NCBI RefSeq assembly: GCF_013137895.1
Contig: NZ_CP053538.1
Coordinates: 991,501 to 1,055,500, forward strand
Reading direction: 5' to 3'
Length of the DNA: 64,000 nucleotides
Source of the DNA: Hymenobacter taeanensis
Lineage (GTDB): Bacteria; Bacteroidota; Bacteroidia; Cytophagales; Hymenobacteraceae
In this document: positions 35,446 to 43,622 of the stretch, piece by piece
Position numbering within the stretch: the first letter of the stretch is position 1
Layout: each line of letters starts with the position of its first letter
Notes under the pieces: generated by a model
What the model was told of the DNA's origin: nothing
The model's database searches: none
The model's input: the letters and a program-made list of their open reading frames with translations, nothing else
Translations under genes and position numbers: made by a program

Positions 35446-36261
35446 CTAGTCAGGCTTGGGAGGGCTTGCTGAATTTACAAGCCCTCTCGACTGCCGAAGC
35501 TCGGCGCGCAGTTGGCGTACTTCCTCATGCAGGGCTGCTACGGCATCGGCTCCGGCCACTTCCGCCTGCGGGTTCTCGGCATCGCGGCCCATGAAAAACG
35601 TGGCCAGAGTAGCCGTGAAGTAGCCAAATACGGCAAAGCCATACAGCGCCAACAGAAAGCACAGCATCTGGCCTTCGCCGGTGCGGGGCCAGTAGTCGCT
35701 GCCCATGCTGGTGAGCAGCATGGCCGTCCACCACAGGGCCTCGGGGTAAGTTTTTAGGCCGTCGGGCACATCTTTCTCAAAGGCATACATGCCGGCCGCG
35801 CCCATGAGCAGCACCACGCCCGTCAGGCCCAGCACGTAGCCCACGCCGCGCCGCCCAAAGCTGGCTGCCAGTGCTTTCATGCCGCGGTTGAGGGAGCCTA
35901 CCACTTTCACCAGCCGTAGGCCCCGCACTGCCCGCGCCGCCCGAAACACGCGCGCCAGCCTAAACAGGCGCAGAGCTGGCACCAGCAGTGAAATCAGTGT
36001 GATGATGTTGCGCTTGAGAAACCGCAGTTTATGAGGCGCCAAAAGCAACTTTAGCAGAAAATCCAGGATGAAAATCACCCAGATGCTGGTGCCCACCATT
36101 TCCAGCACCGGAGTAAGCCCCCAGAGGAGCTCTACTCCCAGCAGCAGCAGCCAGCCAAAGCCCAGCACCAGCATGGGCGTTTCTAGCCAGTTGGTGAGTT
36201 GCTGCAGAAGTTGGTAGCGCTCATGCTGAAGCTGCTTCTTTTCGGGGTCTAGGTGGGGCAT
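35446..36261 (-). CDS. Voltage-gated-channel-like ion transporter with atypical filter
   Basis: A 271-residue membrane protein with the six-helix ion-transport layout (PF00520). The fourth helix carries regularly spaced arginines (LFRLARVFRAARAVRGLRLVK, about 98-118), the voltage-sensor pattern, and a pore loop lies at about 178-198 (EALWWTAMLLTSMGSDYWP). Where potassium channels have TVGYG the filter reads SMGSD, so selectivity may differ. A charged C-terminal coiled helix (AALHEEVRQLRAELRQ) could tetramerise. No partner genes are adjacent. Confidence 0.85.
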   Translation of the reverse strand: MPHLDPEKKQLQHERYQLLQQLTNWLETPMLVLGFGWLLLLGVELLWGLTPVLEMVGTSIWVIFILDFLLKLLLAPHKLRFLKRNIITLISLLVPALRLFRLARVFRAARAVRGLRLVKVVGSLNRGMKALAASFGRRGVGYVLGLTGVVLLMGAAGMYAFEKDVPDGLKTYPEALWWTAMLLTSMGSDYWPRTGEGQMLCFLLALYGFAVFGYFTATLATFFMGRDAENPQAEVAGADAVAALHEEVRQLRAELRQSRGLVNSASPPKPD

Positions 36262-36510
36262 AGAAGGCAGAATTCACGTCGACGTACCCTGAGTTTACGC
36301 CCCTTACCAAAGGGGGTTCTAGGTGGCCAGACCAAACGGGAGCTGGCCCAGCAATGGTAGGCCACTCAATTTGCCTACTGGTTACGCTTCAGTAAACCCG
36401 TCAGCAGAGCACCTAGGTACAGCCGCTTCACCCAATTAAATGGGGCTACTTCTTCTATAGCCCGGATTTTGGTGTCACCTTTAAGGTCCGCATTAGAAGA
36501 ACCGCCCGTG

Positions 36511-38556
36511 ATGAACGTAACCGAATCGGAAGAAAAAGAATACCTGGAAGAAATTAAGGAGAAGCTGACGCTGGCCATCCGGCGGGTAGATGAGGCCGTA
36601 AAGCAATTCTCCGACGAGCTGCGGCAGAAAAAGCAATATATCCATGAGCACCAGTCGGGCATGGACGAAGCCGACATGGTAGCCGCGGGCCAATCTATTA
36701 ACCGCATGGCCTTCACGGGCGAAGGTGCCGTGGCCCGGAAGCGGCGGCTGCTCAAGCTAGGCCAGTCACCCTACTTTGGTCGCATTGATTTTGTAACCCC
36801 TAACCAGGTGAAAACGCCGGTTTACATTGGGGTGTACTCATTCTTTGAAGAGCAACAGCGCCAGAACCTGATCTACGACTGGCGGGCCCCTATATCCTCG
36901 CTGTTCTACGACTTTGAGCTGGGCGAGGCTTCCTACTCCACTCCTTCTGGCACCGTACAGGGCACCATTGAGCTCAAGCGGCAATACAAGATCCGCGACG
37001 GCCGAATGGAGTTCATGCTTGACAGTGACGTGAACATCCACGATGATGTGTTGCAGCAGGAGCTAGCCAAGTCCTCCGACGACAAGATGAAGAACATTGT
37101 CGCCACCATTCAGCGGGACCAGAACGCGGTAATTCGCAACGAAACGGCTCCGGTGATGATTATTCAGGGTGTGGCGGGCTCAGGTAAAACGTCTATTGCC
37201 CTCCATCGGATTGCTTTTCTACTGTATCGCTTCCGGGAAACCATAAGAGCCAAAGACGTGCTCATACTTTCTCCCAACAAGGTCTTCGCCGACTACATCT
37301 CCAACGTGTTGCCTGAGCTGGGGGAAGAGCACATTCCTGAGATGGGCATGGAAGAGCTGGCGGCCGACCTGCTTGGCAACCGTTACGCGTTCCAGACCTT
37401 TTTTGAGCAGGTATCGGCGTTGCTGGAGCGGCACGATCCGGCATTTATTGAGCGCATTCAGTTCAAGTCTTCGTTTGAGTTTCTCAGCAAGCTGAACCAG
37501 TACCTCGTGTATATTGAGAACAACTACTTTACCGTTACTGAGTTGCGAGTGGGCTCTACGGTGGTACCCAGCGCCCTGATTCAGGCAAAATTTAAAACCT
37601 ACCACCGCGTACCGATGCTCAAGCGGTTTGCGCTGGTAGCCGATGATGTTAGGGCCTACGTGCGCGATGCCGTGCGCCGCAAATTGAGCGGGCGCGAGAA
37701 AGCCACCATTGGGGAAGGCATTCCTCGCATGTTCAGGTTTCATCAGGTGCTAGACCTATACCGCGATTTTTACCGCTGGCTTGGCCGGCCCGAGCTCCTG
37801 AAGCTAGCCCACCCGCAGCCCCTGGAATACGCCGATGTGTTTGCCCTGATTTACCTGCACCTGCGCCTGGAAGGACTACCCTCTTATGATCAGGTAAAGC
37901 ACTTGCTGGTAGATGAGATGCAGGATTACACGCCGGTGCAGTACGCCGTGTTGTCGCGGGTTTTTCACTGCCGCAAAACCATTCTTGGTGATGTGAGCCA
38001 GACGGTGAACCCGTACAGCGCTTCCTCAGCCGAAACCATTGAGCGCGTATTCCCGCAGGCTGATGTAGTTAAGCTTTACCGCAGTTACCGCTCAACGGTA
38101 GAAATTACTGCCTTTGCGCAACGCATTACTCCCAATCCCCATATCATTCCGCTGGAAAGGCACGGCCCGGAGCCTACCACAGCTCGCTTTGAGCGCCCAA
38201 CAGAAGAGTTAACGGCCATTAAGCAGCTGGTAACGGCCTTTCAAGCGTCGGGCAACCACTCGCTGGGGGTTATCTGCAAAACTCTTCGGCAGGCAGAAGA
38301 GGTGTTCGAGGCGCTCCAGGCTCCGGGCATTCATTTGCTTACGGAGGAGTCTTCGTCCTTTAAGGAAGGGGTTATCATTACCACGGCCCATCTGGCGAAA
38401 GGGCTGGAGTTTGATGAGGTTATTGTGCCCTTTGCTTCTGCCCGCAACTACAAAACGGAAGTTGATAAAAGCATGCTCTACGTGGCCTGTACCCGGGCTA
38501 TGCACCAGCTCACCCTAACGTACTCAGGGGAACTTACGCCCTTTTTAGCTCCTTAA
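36511..38556 (+). CDS. HelD-like superfamily 1 helicase / RNA polymerase-recycling ATPase
   Basis: 681 residues from the ATG at 36511 (MNVTESEEKEYLEEIKEKL). A long N-terminal coiled coil (about 5-55) is followed by YFGRIDFV, VYIGVYSFFEE and YDWRAPISSLFYDFE, all typical of HelD. Walker A is GVAGSGKTSIALHR (220-233), Walker B is LLVDEMQDYTPVQY, and helicase motifs IV-VI include KLYRSYRST, ITTAHLAKGLEFDEVIVPF and MLYVACTRAMHQL. HelD pries RNA polymerase off DNA and nucleic acids and can confer rifamycin tolerance in other phyla. Whether the Bacteroidota homologue does so is unknown. It stands alone. Confidence 0.88.
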   Translation: MNVTESEEKEYLEEIKEKLTLAIRRVDEAVKQFSDELRQKKQYIHEHQSGMDEADMVAAGQSINRMAFTGEGAVARKRRLLKLGQSPYFGRIDFVTPNQVKTPVYIGVYSFFEEQQRQNLIYDWRAPISSLFYDFELGEASYSTPSGTVQGTIELKRQYKIRDGRMEFMLDSDVNIHDDVLQQELAKSSDDKMKNIVATIQRDQNAVIRNETAPVMIIQGVAGSGKTSIALHRIAFLLYRFRETIRAKDVLILSPNKVFADYISNVLPELGEEHIPEMGMEELAADLLGNRYAFQTFFEQVSALLERHDPAFIERIQFKSSFEFLSKLNQYLVYIENNYFTVTELRVGSTVVPSALIQAKFKTYHRVPMLKRFALVADDVRAYVRDAVRRKLSGREKATIGEGIPRMFRFHQVLDLYRDFYRWLGRPELLKLAHPQPLEYADVFALIYLHLRLEGLPSYDQVKHLLVDEMQDYTPVQYAVLSRVFHCRKTILGDVSQTVNPYSASSAETIERVFPQADVVKLYRSYRSTVEITAFAQRITPNPHIIPLERHGPEPTTARFERPTEELTAIKQLVTAFQASGNHSLGVICKTLRQAEEVFEALQAPGIHLLTEESSSFKEGVIITTAHLAKGLEFDEVIVPFASARNYKTEVDKSMLYVACTRAMHQLTLTYSGELTPFLAP

Positions 38557-38730
38557 AGCAACGGTTTCTACTCGTGCATGTCAGAACTAACCAGTAGGCT
38601 GGTAGTTAGCACAGCCCCGAGAAAGTGGTAGCTTAGGCCACTGCCGTGATGGTTCCGGTTGGTAGGGTTTTGCTGCCTTCGTTTCGCGTTGCCGTGATTA
38701 TGCATCATTGCCCTGCTTAGGTCTATTTGG

Positions 38731-39321
38731 GTGAAGTATTGCGTTGTACTTGCCCGCCTCCAGTGGCTGCTGTTGGTTTGCCTCAGCAGCTTGGCTAGCC
38801 CTGCGTGCGGGCAGGCCAGGTCAACCGGGCCGCTTTACGCCAGAACGCACCGCTTCGTGTATACGGCAGTAGTGCCGGTGGCTGGAGTAATTCAGGCAGA
38901 CTTGGTGCTGCGCGCCGGTGCGTGGGCCCGGCGGGTCACGCCGGCCGGCCAGCTACCCATCAGCACGAGCGGGCCCGATACGGAAGTGGTTAAGACGACG
39001 GGTGCCTGCCCGTTTGCATACGAGTGGGGCGGGCAGGCCGTGCTGGGTGAGCTGCGGTACGCTGCCACCATCTCGGTGCGCGAAGGCCGCTACCGGTACG
39101 AGGTGAAAGACTTTGCGTTTGTGGAGCCTGGAGCGGGCCGGTCCCCAGCCTCCACCACGCCCGCCGAAACGTATTACAACGGCAACTTCAAGCCCTATAC
39201 AGAACAGGCCTCTCGTTTCCAGGCCACGATGCGTACGTGCTTCACCGAAATCGTGCAAGAGGAGCTGGCCCGCCTGCAAGAGAGCATGAGCCAACTTACC
39301 AATAAACCCGGGAATGAATAA
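38731..39321 (+). CDS. Secreted protein with a DUF4468-like (TBP-fold) domain
   Basis: A 196-residue protein with a GTG start (no ATG is available between it and the upstream stop) and a signal peptide ending SPACGQ. The middle part (about 38-130) has RFVYTAVVPVAGVIQADLVLRAGAWARR, then GELRYAATISVREGRYRYEVKDFAF, the pattern of DUF4468 proteins, a Bacteroidota family with a TATA-binding-protein-like fold and no known role. A polar C-terminal helix (IVQEELARLQESMSQL) ends it. Translation from GTG and the hydrophobic leader support secretion to the periplasm. It has no obvious operon partner. Confidence 0.7.
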   Translation: MKYCVVLARLQWLLLVCLSSLASPACGQARSTGPLYARTHRFVYTAVVPVAGVIQADLVLRAGAWARRVTPAGQLPISTSGPDTEVVKTTGACPFAYEWGGQAVLGELRYAATISVREGRYRYEVKDFAFVEPGAGRSPASTTPAETYYNGNFKPYTEQASRFQATMRTCFTEIVQEELARLQESMSQLTNKPGNE

Positions 39322-39627
39322 CCCGGTACGGCCTAGTACTCCCTTCTTATAGGAGCACACTGTATAATCCTCAACACAGCTAGCACTCTAACGCTACGAG
39401 CCAACGAACTCAGCGCAATTCGTCTACCACTTCTAGCTTACTATGGGCTATTAACAGAAGCTCGTTTCCCAGCCTAGTACCACAACCAAGATTCAGGTGC
39501 AGTAGGGATAAACTATCCTTTTCCTAAGTCCTCGTTTATAATATACATTATGATAAGGGACGAAACCCAGACAGGTGAGGGACTTTCTAGAGCCGTTTGG
39601 TTGAGGGAAAGTCCTGTTTGTGATAGT
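39322..39627. other. Intergenic stretch without recognisable features
   Basis: This is visibly richer in A and T than its left neighbour. No RNA gene, inverted repeat or promoter was recognised. An open frame on the plus strand from 39550 overlaps the next minus-strand gene and is judged spurious. Confidence 0.4.
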
Positions 39628-40254
39628 CTACTCTTTGTAGCAAAGAGGTTCTACTTGGTGCTGGGGCCGGCTAGCTTTGTCGAAGAGCAGGATGAGCCGA
39701 GTTTCAAAGGCCGGCACTGCTATAATCATTTGCCAATCGGGGGAAATAGAGGGGACGTGCTGCTGGAGTTTTATCAGGAACTGATACCAGCCAAGCGTTG
39801 ATTCCGTCAAGGTTAAGGACGAGGTGTTGCCGAAGAAGAGGTCAAGGCATATTTCATCGGTGACGTACTCGTCCCTTTTGTAGCCAAAAACGGATTCCAA
39901 GTCGCCCCAGGCATAATAAGCCGTACCAAGTTCTTGCGTTAGTAGGAACCCCGCTGCGTCATAAGAGAAAGGCCCCAGGCTAGCTTGTGCTGCTTTGAAT
40001 TCCTCCGCAATCACCTGTTTGCCCAACGCAGAATTATGAGTTACGAATAGGTTCTTGGGGTTGAGCAGCTTGTAGAGGAGCATTAGGCCTCCTCCCCCCC
40101 AGAACAGAATACTTCCCCAAAACATGAAGGAAGAAGATTGATCTCGGGTCCAAAAGGCTGCGGCTACAAACAGGAAACTGATGCTAATCACACCCACCAG
40201 TTTGGCTTTGCTTTCCCAAATAATTCGGCGGTTGTGGAAGATTGGAGGCGTCAT
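39628..40254 (-). CDS. Hypothetical membrane protein
   Basis: 208 residues from the ATG at 40254 (MTPPIFHNRRIIWESK). Two adjacent hydrophobic segments (about 18-35 and 42-60) form a hairpin near the N-terminus. After them comes a soluble domain of about 145 residues with GPFSYDAAGFLLTQELGTAYYAWGDLESVFGYKRD, which resembles PH-like or YcxB-like cytosolic domains of small membrane proteins in spacing, though I do not recognise the family. Base composition appears lower in GC than flanking genes, which may point to recent transfer. It stands alone on the minus strand next to the HD-domain gene. Function unknown. Confidence 0.6.
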   Translation of the reverse strand: MTPPIFHNRRIIWESKAKLVGVISISFLFVAAAFWTRDQSSSFMFWGSILFWGGGGLMLLYKLLNPKNLFVTHNSALGKQVIAEEFKAAQASLGPFSYDAAGFLLTQELGTAYYAWGDLESVFGYKRDEYVTDEICLDLFFGNTSSLTLTESTLGWYQFLIKLQQHVPSISPDWQMIIAVPAFETRLILLFDKASRPQHQVEPLCYKE

Positions 40255-40370
40255 CAAGGGCGAAAGGTAAGACAAGGGATAAGAGCGTGCTAAATACACT
40301 TCATCGCTCTTGCCGCTACGTTCTCCACTTCAAACTGTCTGATAAGTCGTTTTATGTTTACTTATAACTC

Positions 40371-41018
40371 TTACACCCCTCCACTTTCCCAGGCTTTTAG
40401 CTCAGCTTGCAAATTGCGGCGGGCTTGCGCGTCGAGCTTGTTGCGGAAGAGGGAGGTTTGATAGAGAACGGGGGCGGTGAGTAGTTTCTCCAGCACTTTG
40501 CGGCGGCCACGGCGGTAGAGGAAATCGGGCACGAGGCGGTACTCCTGGCGCACCTGGCGGGCATACTGCCAGTAATCGGCTTCCGGGGCCCCGAGGATTT
40601 TCAGGTCCGCGTCGAGGAAGAAGTGCAGGTCAGGATCGGCGGCGGGCTGGGGCTGGGTGTGGTCTTGGGTGCGCTCAATGAGGTAGGCCACTCGCTGGCG
40701 GCGTTCCGGAGAGAGCGTAGAGTGTCCTAGAAACTCCAGCGCCAGGGCAGCGCTCCGAGCTTCGTTATCGTCGCGGCGGGTGCTGTACACGGCATCATGA
40801 AACCAAATGGCTAACTGCACCACTTCGGCATCCTGGAGAAGGCTGGCGTGCAGATCGGCGCAGTTGAGCAGGGCCCGGATATGCTGCAGGGAATGATAGT
40901 GCCGGTCGGAGGCTTGGTACGCTTCTGTGAGTTGCTTGAGGGCTGCCGTACGACGAGTTTCATCTGGGATAAGAGGCGCTGTCAGCTGGTGCCAGCGAGC
41001 AGGCAAAGTCGTATTCAT
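40371..41018 (-). CDS. HD-domain metal-dependent phosphohydrolase-like protein
   Basis: 215 residues from the ATG at 41018. The HD-type metal site is seen as YHSLQHI (about 41-47) and AIWFHDAVYS (about 72-81), with a further aspartate in HFFLDADLKILG (about 135). This matches a bacterial family of small HD proteins of unknown substrate, sometimes mislabelled as receptor subunits. The C-terminus is helical and basic (RRGRRKVLEKLL). It shares the strand with the hypothetical membrane protein gene that follows after 116 bases, but no functional link is evident. Confidence 0.8.
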   Translation of the reverse strand: MNTTLPARWHQLTAPLIPDETRRTAALKQLTEAYQASDRHYHSLQHIRALLNCADLHASLLQDAEVVQLAIWFHDAVYSTRRDDNEARSAALALEFLGHSTLSPERRQRVAYLIERTQDHTQPQPAADPDLHFFLDADLKILGAPEADYWQYARQVRQEYRLVPDFLYRRGRRKVLEKLLTAPVLYQTSLFRNKLDAQARRNLQAELKAWESGGV

Positions 41019-41276
41019 AACCATGGCAATACTGAAGCAACTAGGTGGGGCGTATGATAGAAATATACTACCTCCGGCAGGCAGATTATAGTAGACGAGC
41101 TTGTGTTTTTTGCAGTTAATGGTCTTTTATATCCAAAGCCATTGACCAACAAACACGTATATCTTTCTCTATATTTTATTACAGCACAACGGCCCCGCTT
41201 GAGGGCATAGTATAATAACGGGGCCCTACTTTACATAGGCTCCAAAGTGGCCTAGGCCACTGCTACGGCTGCGCTG

Positions 41277-41711
41277 CTAGTTGGCCGTGGGCGTACCGTA
41301 CGGGTTGGGCCGCCGGATTTCCAGATAGCGCTCCGGAGCGGCCAGGTCTTGAAACCCGAACTGCCGGTACAGGCCGTGCGCATCTAAGGTTGCCAACAAG
41401 TAGCGCCGTAAGCCCTGCAACTCCGCATGGGCCCAGATGGCGGCTTGTAGCTGTTTCCCAATGCCCTGCCCCTGGAACGCGGGCAGCACAAATACGTCGC
41501 AGAGCCAGGCGAAAGTGGCCTTGTCGGTGATGATGCGGGCGTAGGCCACTTGCTGGCCCGAGGGCGCATACACACCAAAGTTGAGGGAGTTGGCAATAGC
41601 TCGCTGCACCGTTTCCAGCGGAATTCCCTTTGCCCAGTACGACTCTTGGGACAGGTAGTGATGAATAGCCGTAACGTCGAGCTGAGCGGGGTCGGTGCTG
41701 ATGGTGTACAT
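41277..41711 (-). CDS. GNAT-family N-acetyltransferase
   Basis: 144 residues from the ATG at 41711 (MYTISTDPAQLDVTAIHHYL). The acetyl-CoA-binding motif A is VFVLPAFQGQGIGKQLQAAI (about 73-92), preceded by the beta strand FAWLCDVFV, and the C-terminal ATLDAHGLYRQFGFQDL is the usual motif B. The N-terminal part, with SYWAKGIPLETVQRAI, matches a widespread family of cytosolic GNAT proteins whose substrate is unknown. The frame is open seven codons upstream but the family begins here. Confidence 0.88.
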   Translation of the reverse strand: MYTISTDPAQLDVTAIHHYLSQESYWAKGIPLETVQRAIANSLNFGVYAPSGQQVAYARIITDKATFAWLCDVFVLPAFQGQGIGKQLQAAIWAHAELQGLRRYLLATLDAHGLYRQFGFQDLAAPERYLEIRRPNPYGTPTAN

Positions 41712-41857
41712 GCGGGAGGACAGGCAGAACAAGTGGCCTAGAGCCAGGTGAGAAACAGGCTAGCAAGGTACGGCCTGAAAAGGTGCAGCGGCTTCATCCG
41801 TCTGGCAGAATAATTCGTTCATCGGAGGAACACTATCCTTTGAATAACCCCCTGACT

Positions 41858-43270
41858 ATGAAAACTCTGTATGCAGTATGTATCACTGGCCTTGTAGTAA
41901 CCAGCGCGGCCGTGGTAGGGCGGGCACAAACGCTGCCGGTGCTTACCACCTTTCCGGTGGGTACTACTACCGTTACGGTTTCGGCGCTGAGCACTGGCCT
42001 AGAGGTGCCGTGGGAGCTACTATGGGGCCCCGATAATTTTATCTGGATGACGGAGCGTGGCGGACGCATCAGTCGCGTGAACCCCAACACCGGCGCTGTT
42101 ACCCCCCTTATTACGCTCAGTGATGTGGTAACCAGCTCCGAAGGTGGCCTACTGGGCATGGTGCTCCATCCCGATTTTTCGACCTCGCCCTATGTGTATG
42201 TGGTGTACAACTACAACGACAATGGCTATAAGGAGAAGCTGGTACGCCTGACCTACGCCAACGGTACGCTGGGCAGCCCCGTGGTGCTGTTAGGAGGCAT
42301 TCTGGCCGTGAGCACCCACAGCGGCTCGCGCCTGCTCATCCTCCCCGACCGCACCCTGCTTATGACCACCGGCGACGCCCAGGACCGCCCCACTGCCCAA
42401 GACCGCGCCTCTCTCAATGGCAAGGTGCTGCGCCTAAACCTCGATGGCACCATTCCGGCCGACAACCCAGTGGCCGGCAACGCGAGCTATACCTTTGGGC
42501 ATCGCAACCCCCAAGGGCTAGTGCGGGCGGCCAACGGAATCCTGTACAGCTCTGAGCATGGGCAGGATGCCGAGGACGAGGTGAACATCATTGAGCCCAA
42601 CCGCAATTATGGCTGGCCTACCGTAGAGGGCCTTTGCAACCTCCCGGCCGAACAGGCCTACTGCAGCGCAAACAACGTACGGGAACCCATTTTCACCTGG
42701 GCGCCCACCGTAGGAGTAGCCGCCCTCACTTACTACAACCACCCCGCTATTCCGGGCTGGCGCAATAGCTTGCTGGCGGCTACTTTGCGCGGCAGCAAGC
42801 TCACCCAAATTCCGCTTAACACGGCCGGTACGGCTGCCGCGGGCGAGGGCGTGTTTAGCCTTACCTCCTTCGGGCGGCTGCGGGCCATTTGCGTTTCGCC
42901 GCAGGGGCGCGTGTACGTGGGTACCAGCAACCGCGACGGCCGCGGCACCCCCGCCCCCACCGACGACCGTATTCTGGTGCTCGAAAACCTCGCCTACGTA
43001 CCTACCCCCACCACCGCGGCCCGGCAAGAAATGCTAGGCCTATGGCCCAACCCTGCCCGAGGCAGCGTAACGCTGCGCTTACCTGCCCCAGCTACGGCTA
43101 CCCTGCCCACTGAACTGCGTGATGCCCTGGGCCGGGTGGTACTGAGCAGCCGGTTCGCCGTAGGCCAGTCGTCGTTGGCTATGTCGGTGGCCGGGCTGCG
43201 GCCGGGGCTGTACTCGGCTAGCGTACTCACCCCAACCGGAAGCTATACGCAGCGCCTAGTAGTAGAATAG
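41858..43270 (+). CDS. PQQ-dependent sugar dehydrogenase with T9SS sorting domain
   Basis: 470 residues from the ATG at 41858. A signal peptide (about 1-24, ending VGRAQ) leads to a six-bladed propeller of the soluble glucose/aldose dehydrogenase family: GLEVPWELLWGPDNFIWMTERGG, GLLGMVLHPDF, the PQQ-site histidine in STHSGSRLL, LNGKVLRLNLDGTIP, FGHRNPQGLV and EHGQDAEDEVNII. The last 80 residues form a type IX secretion C-terminal domain (LWPNPARGSVTLRL, AVGQSSLAMSVAGLRPGLYSASV, ending QRLVVE), so the enzyme is exported and probably anchored at the cell surface. A second member of the family, a lipoprotein, is encoded at 16082-17419. Confidence 0.92.
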   Translation: MKTLYAVCITGLVVTSAAVVGRAQTLPVLTTFPVGTTTVTVSALSTGLEVPWELLWGPDNFIWMTERGGRISRVNPNTGAVTPLITLSDVVTSSEGGLLGMVLHPDFSTSPYVYVVYNYNDNGYKEKLVRLTYANGTLGSPVVLLGGILAVSTHSGSRLLILPDRTLLMTTGDAQDRPTAQDRASLNGKVLRLNLDGTIPADNPVAGNASYTFGHRNPQGLVRAANGILYSSEHGQDAEDEVNIIEPNRNYGWPTVEGLCNLPAEQAYCSANNVREPIFTWAPTVGVAALTYYNHPAIPGWRNSLLAATLRGSKLTQIPLNTAGTAAAGEGVFSLTSFGRLRAICVSPQGRVYVGTSNRDGRGTPAPTDDRILVLENLAYVPTPTTAARQEMLGLWPNPARGSVTLRLPAPATATLPTELRDALGRVVLSSRFAVGQSSLAMSVAGLRPGLYSASVLTPTGSYTQRLVVE

Positions 43271-43374
43271 CCATGAAAGCGCGGAAGCGTGCAGCCCGCA
43301 CCGTGGCCCGGAACGCCAACTCTTGGCGTCCGTATGGGAGGAGTAGTTCGTTGTTCAAGCCTACGTTCTTCCCT

Positions 43375-43506
43375 ATGCTTCCTCCTTTCCTGAAACGCCG
43401 CGAGCGAACCAGCGGCTCCGATCCTGAATCCAACAAATGGATCTGGTACGTTTTTGGGCTCCTGACGCTGCTGTGGCTGCTCTACTCCTGGTTTATTGAT
43501 AAGTAA
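43375..43506 (+). CDS. Small single-pass membrane protein
   Basis: A 43-residue frame from the ATG at 43375: a basic N-terminus (MLPPFLKRRERT), a short polar stretch and one hydrophobic helix (WIWYVFGLLTLLWLLYSWF) ending in DK. The frame is open upstream to 43273, but that part is arginine-rich and unlike a protein start. Small proteins of this shape are common in Hymenobacteraceae with no known role. It may be co-transcribed with the sugar dehydrogenase 104 bases upstream. Confidence 0.5.
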   Translation: MLPPFLKRRERTSGSDPESNKWIWYVFGLLTLLWLLYSWFIDK

Positions 43507-43511
43507 CTGTG

Positions 43512-43622
43512 TACCTCCCCCCGGCCCCTCTCCTCGGGAAGAGGGGTGCATTCTAACGTATAGCTCAGTCACCCAAGTCGTTTGGCACCCCTCTCCCCGA
43601 GGAGAGGGGCTGAGGGTGAGGT
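43512..43622. repeat. Paired inverted repeat of the CCCCTCTCC type
   Basis: CCCCTCTCCTCGGGAAGAGG... (43525-43549) and its complement (43585-43609) match at 24 of 25 positions; each arm can also fold on itself (CCCCTCT/AGAGGGG). The flanks ACCTCCC and GGTGAGGT also roughly mirror. It is a dispersed repeat of a kind seen in many bacterial intergenic regions, here sitting between two convergent genes and touching the CDF stop codon. Confidence 0.7.

Noticed and set aside
39550..39801. Plus-strand open frame overlapping the hypothetical membrane-protein gene
   Set aside because: The minus-strand gene has a membrane hairpin and a long coherent frame, while the plus frame has no features.
43512..43622. 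CRISPR-like repeats
   Set aside because: There are only two arms, inverted and not direct, with no regularly spaced units; no CRISPR array was found anywhere in the window.
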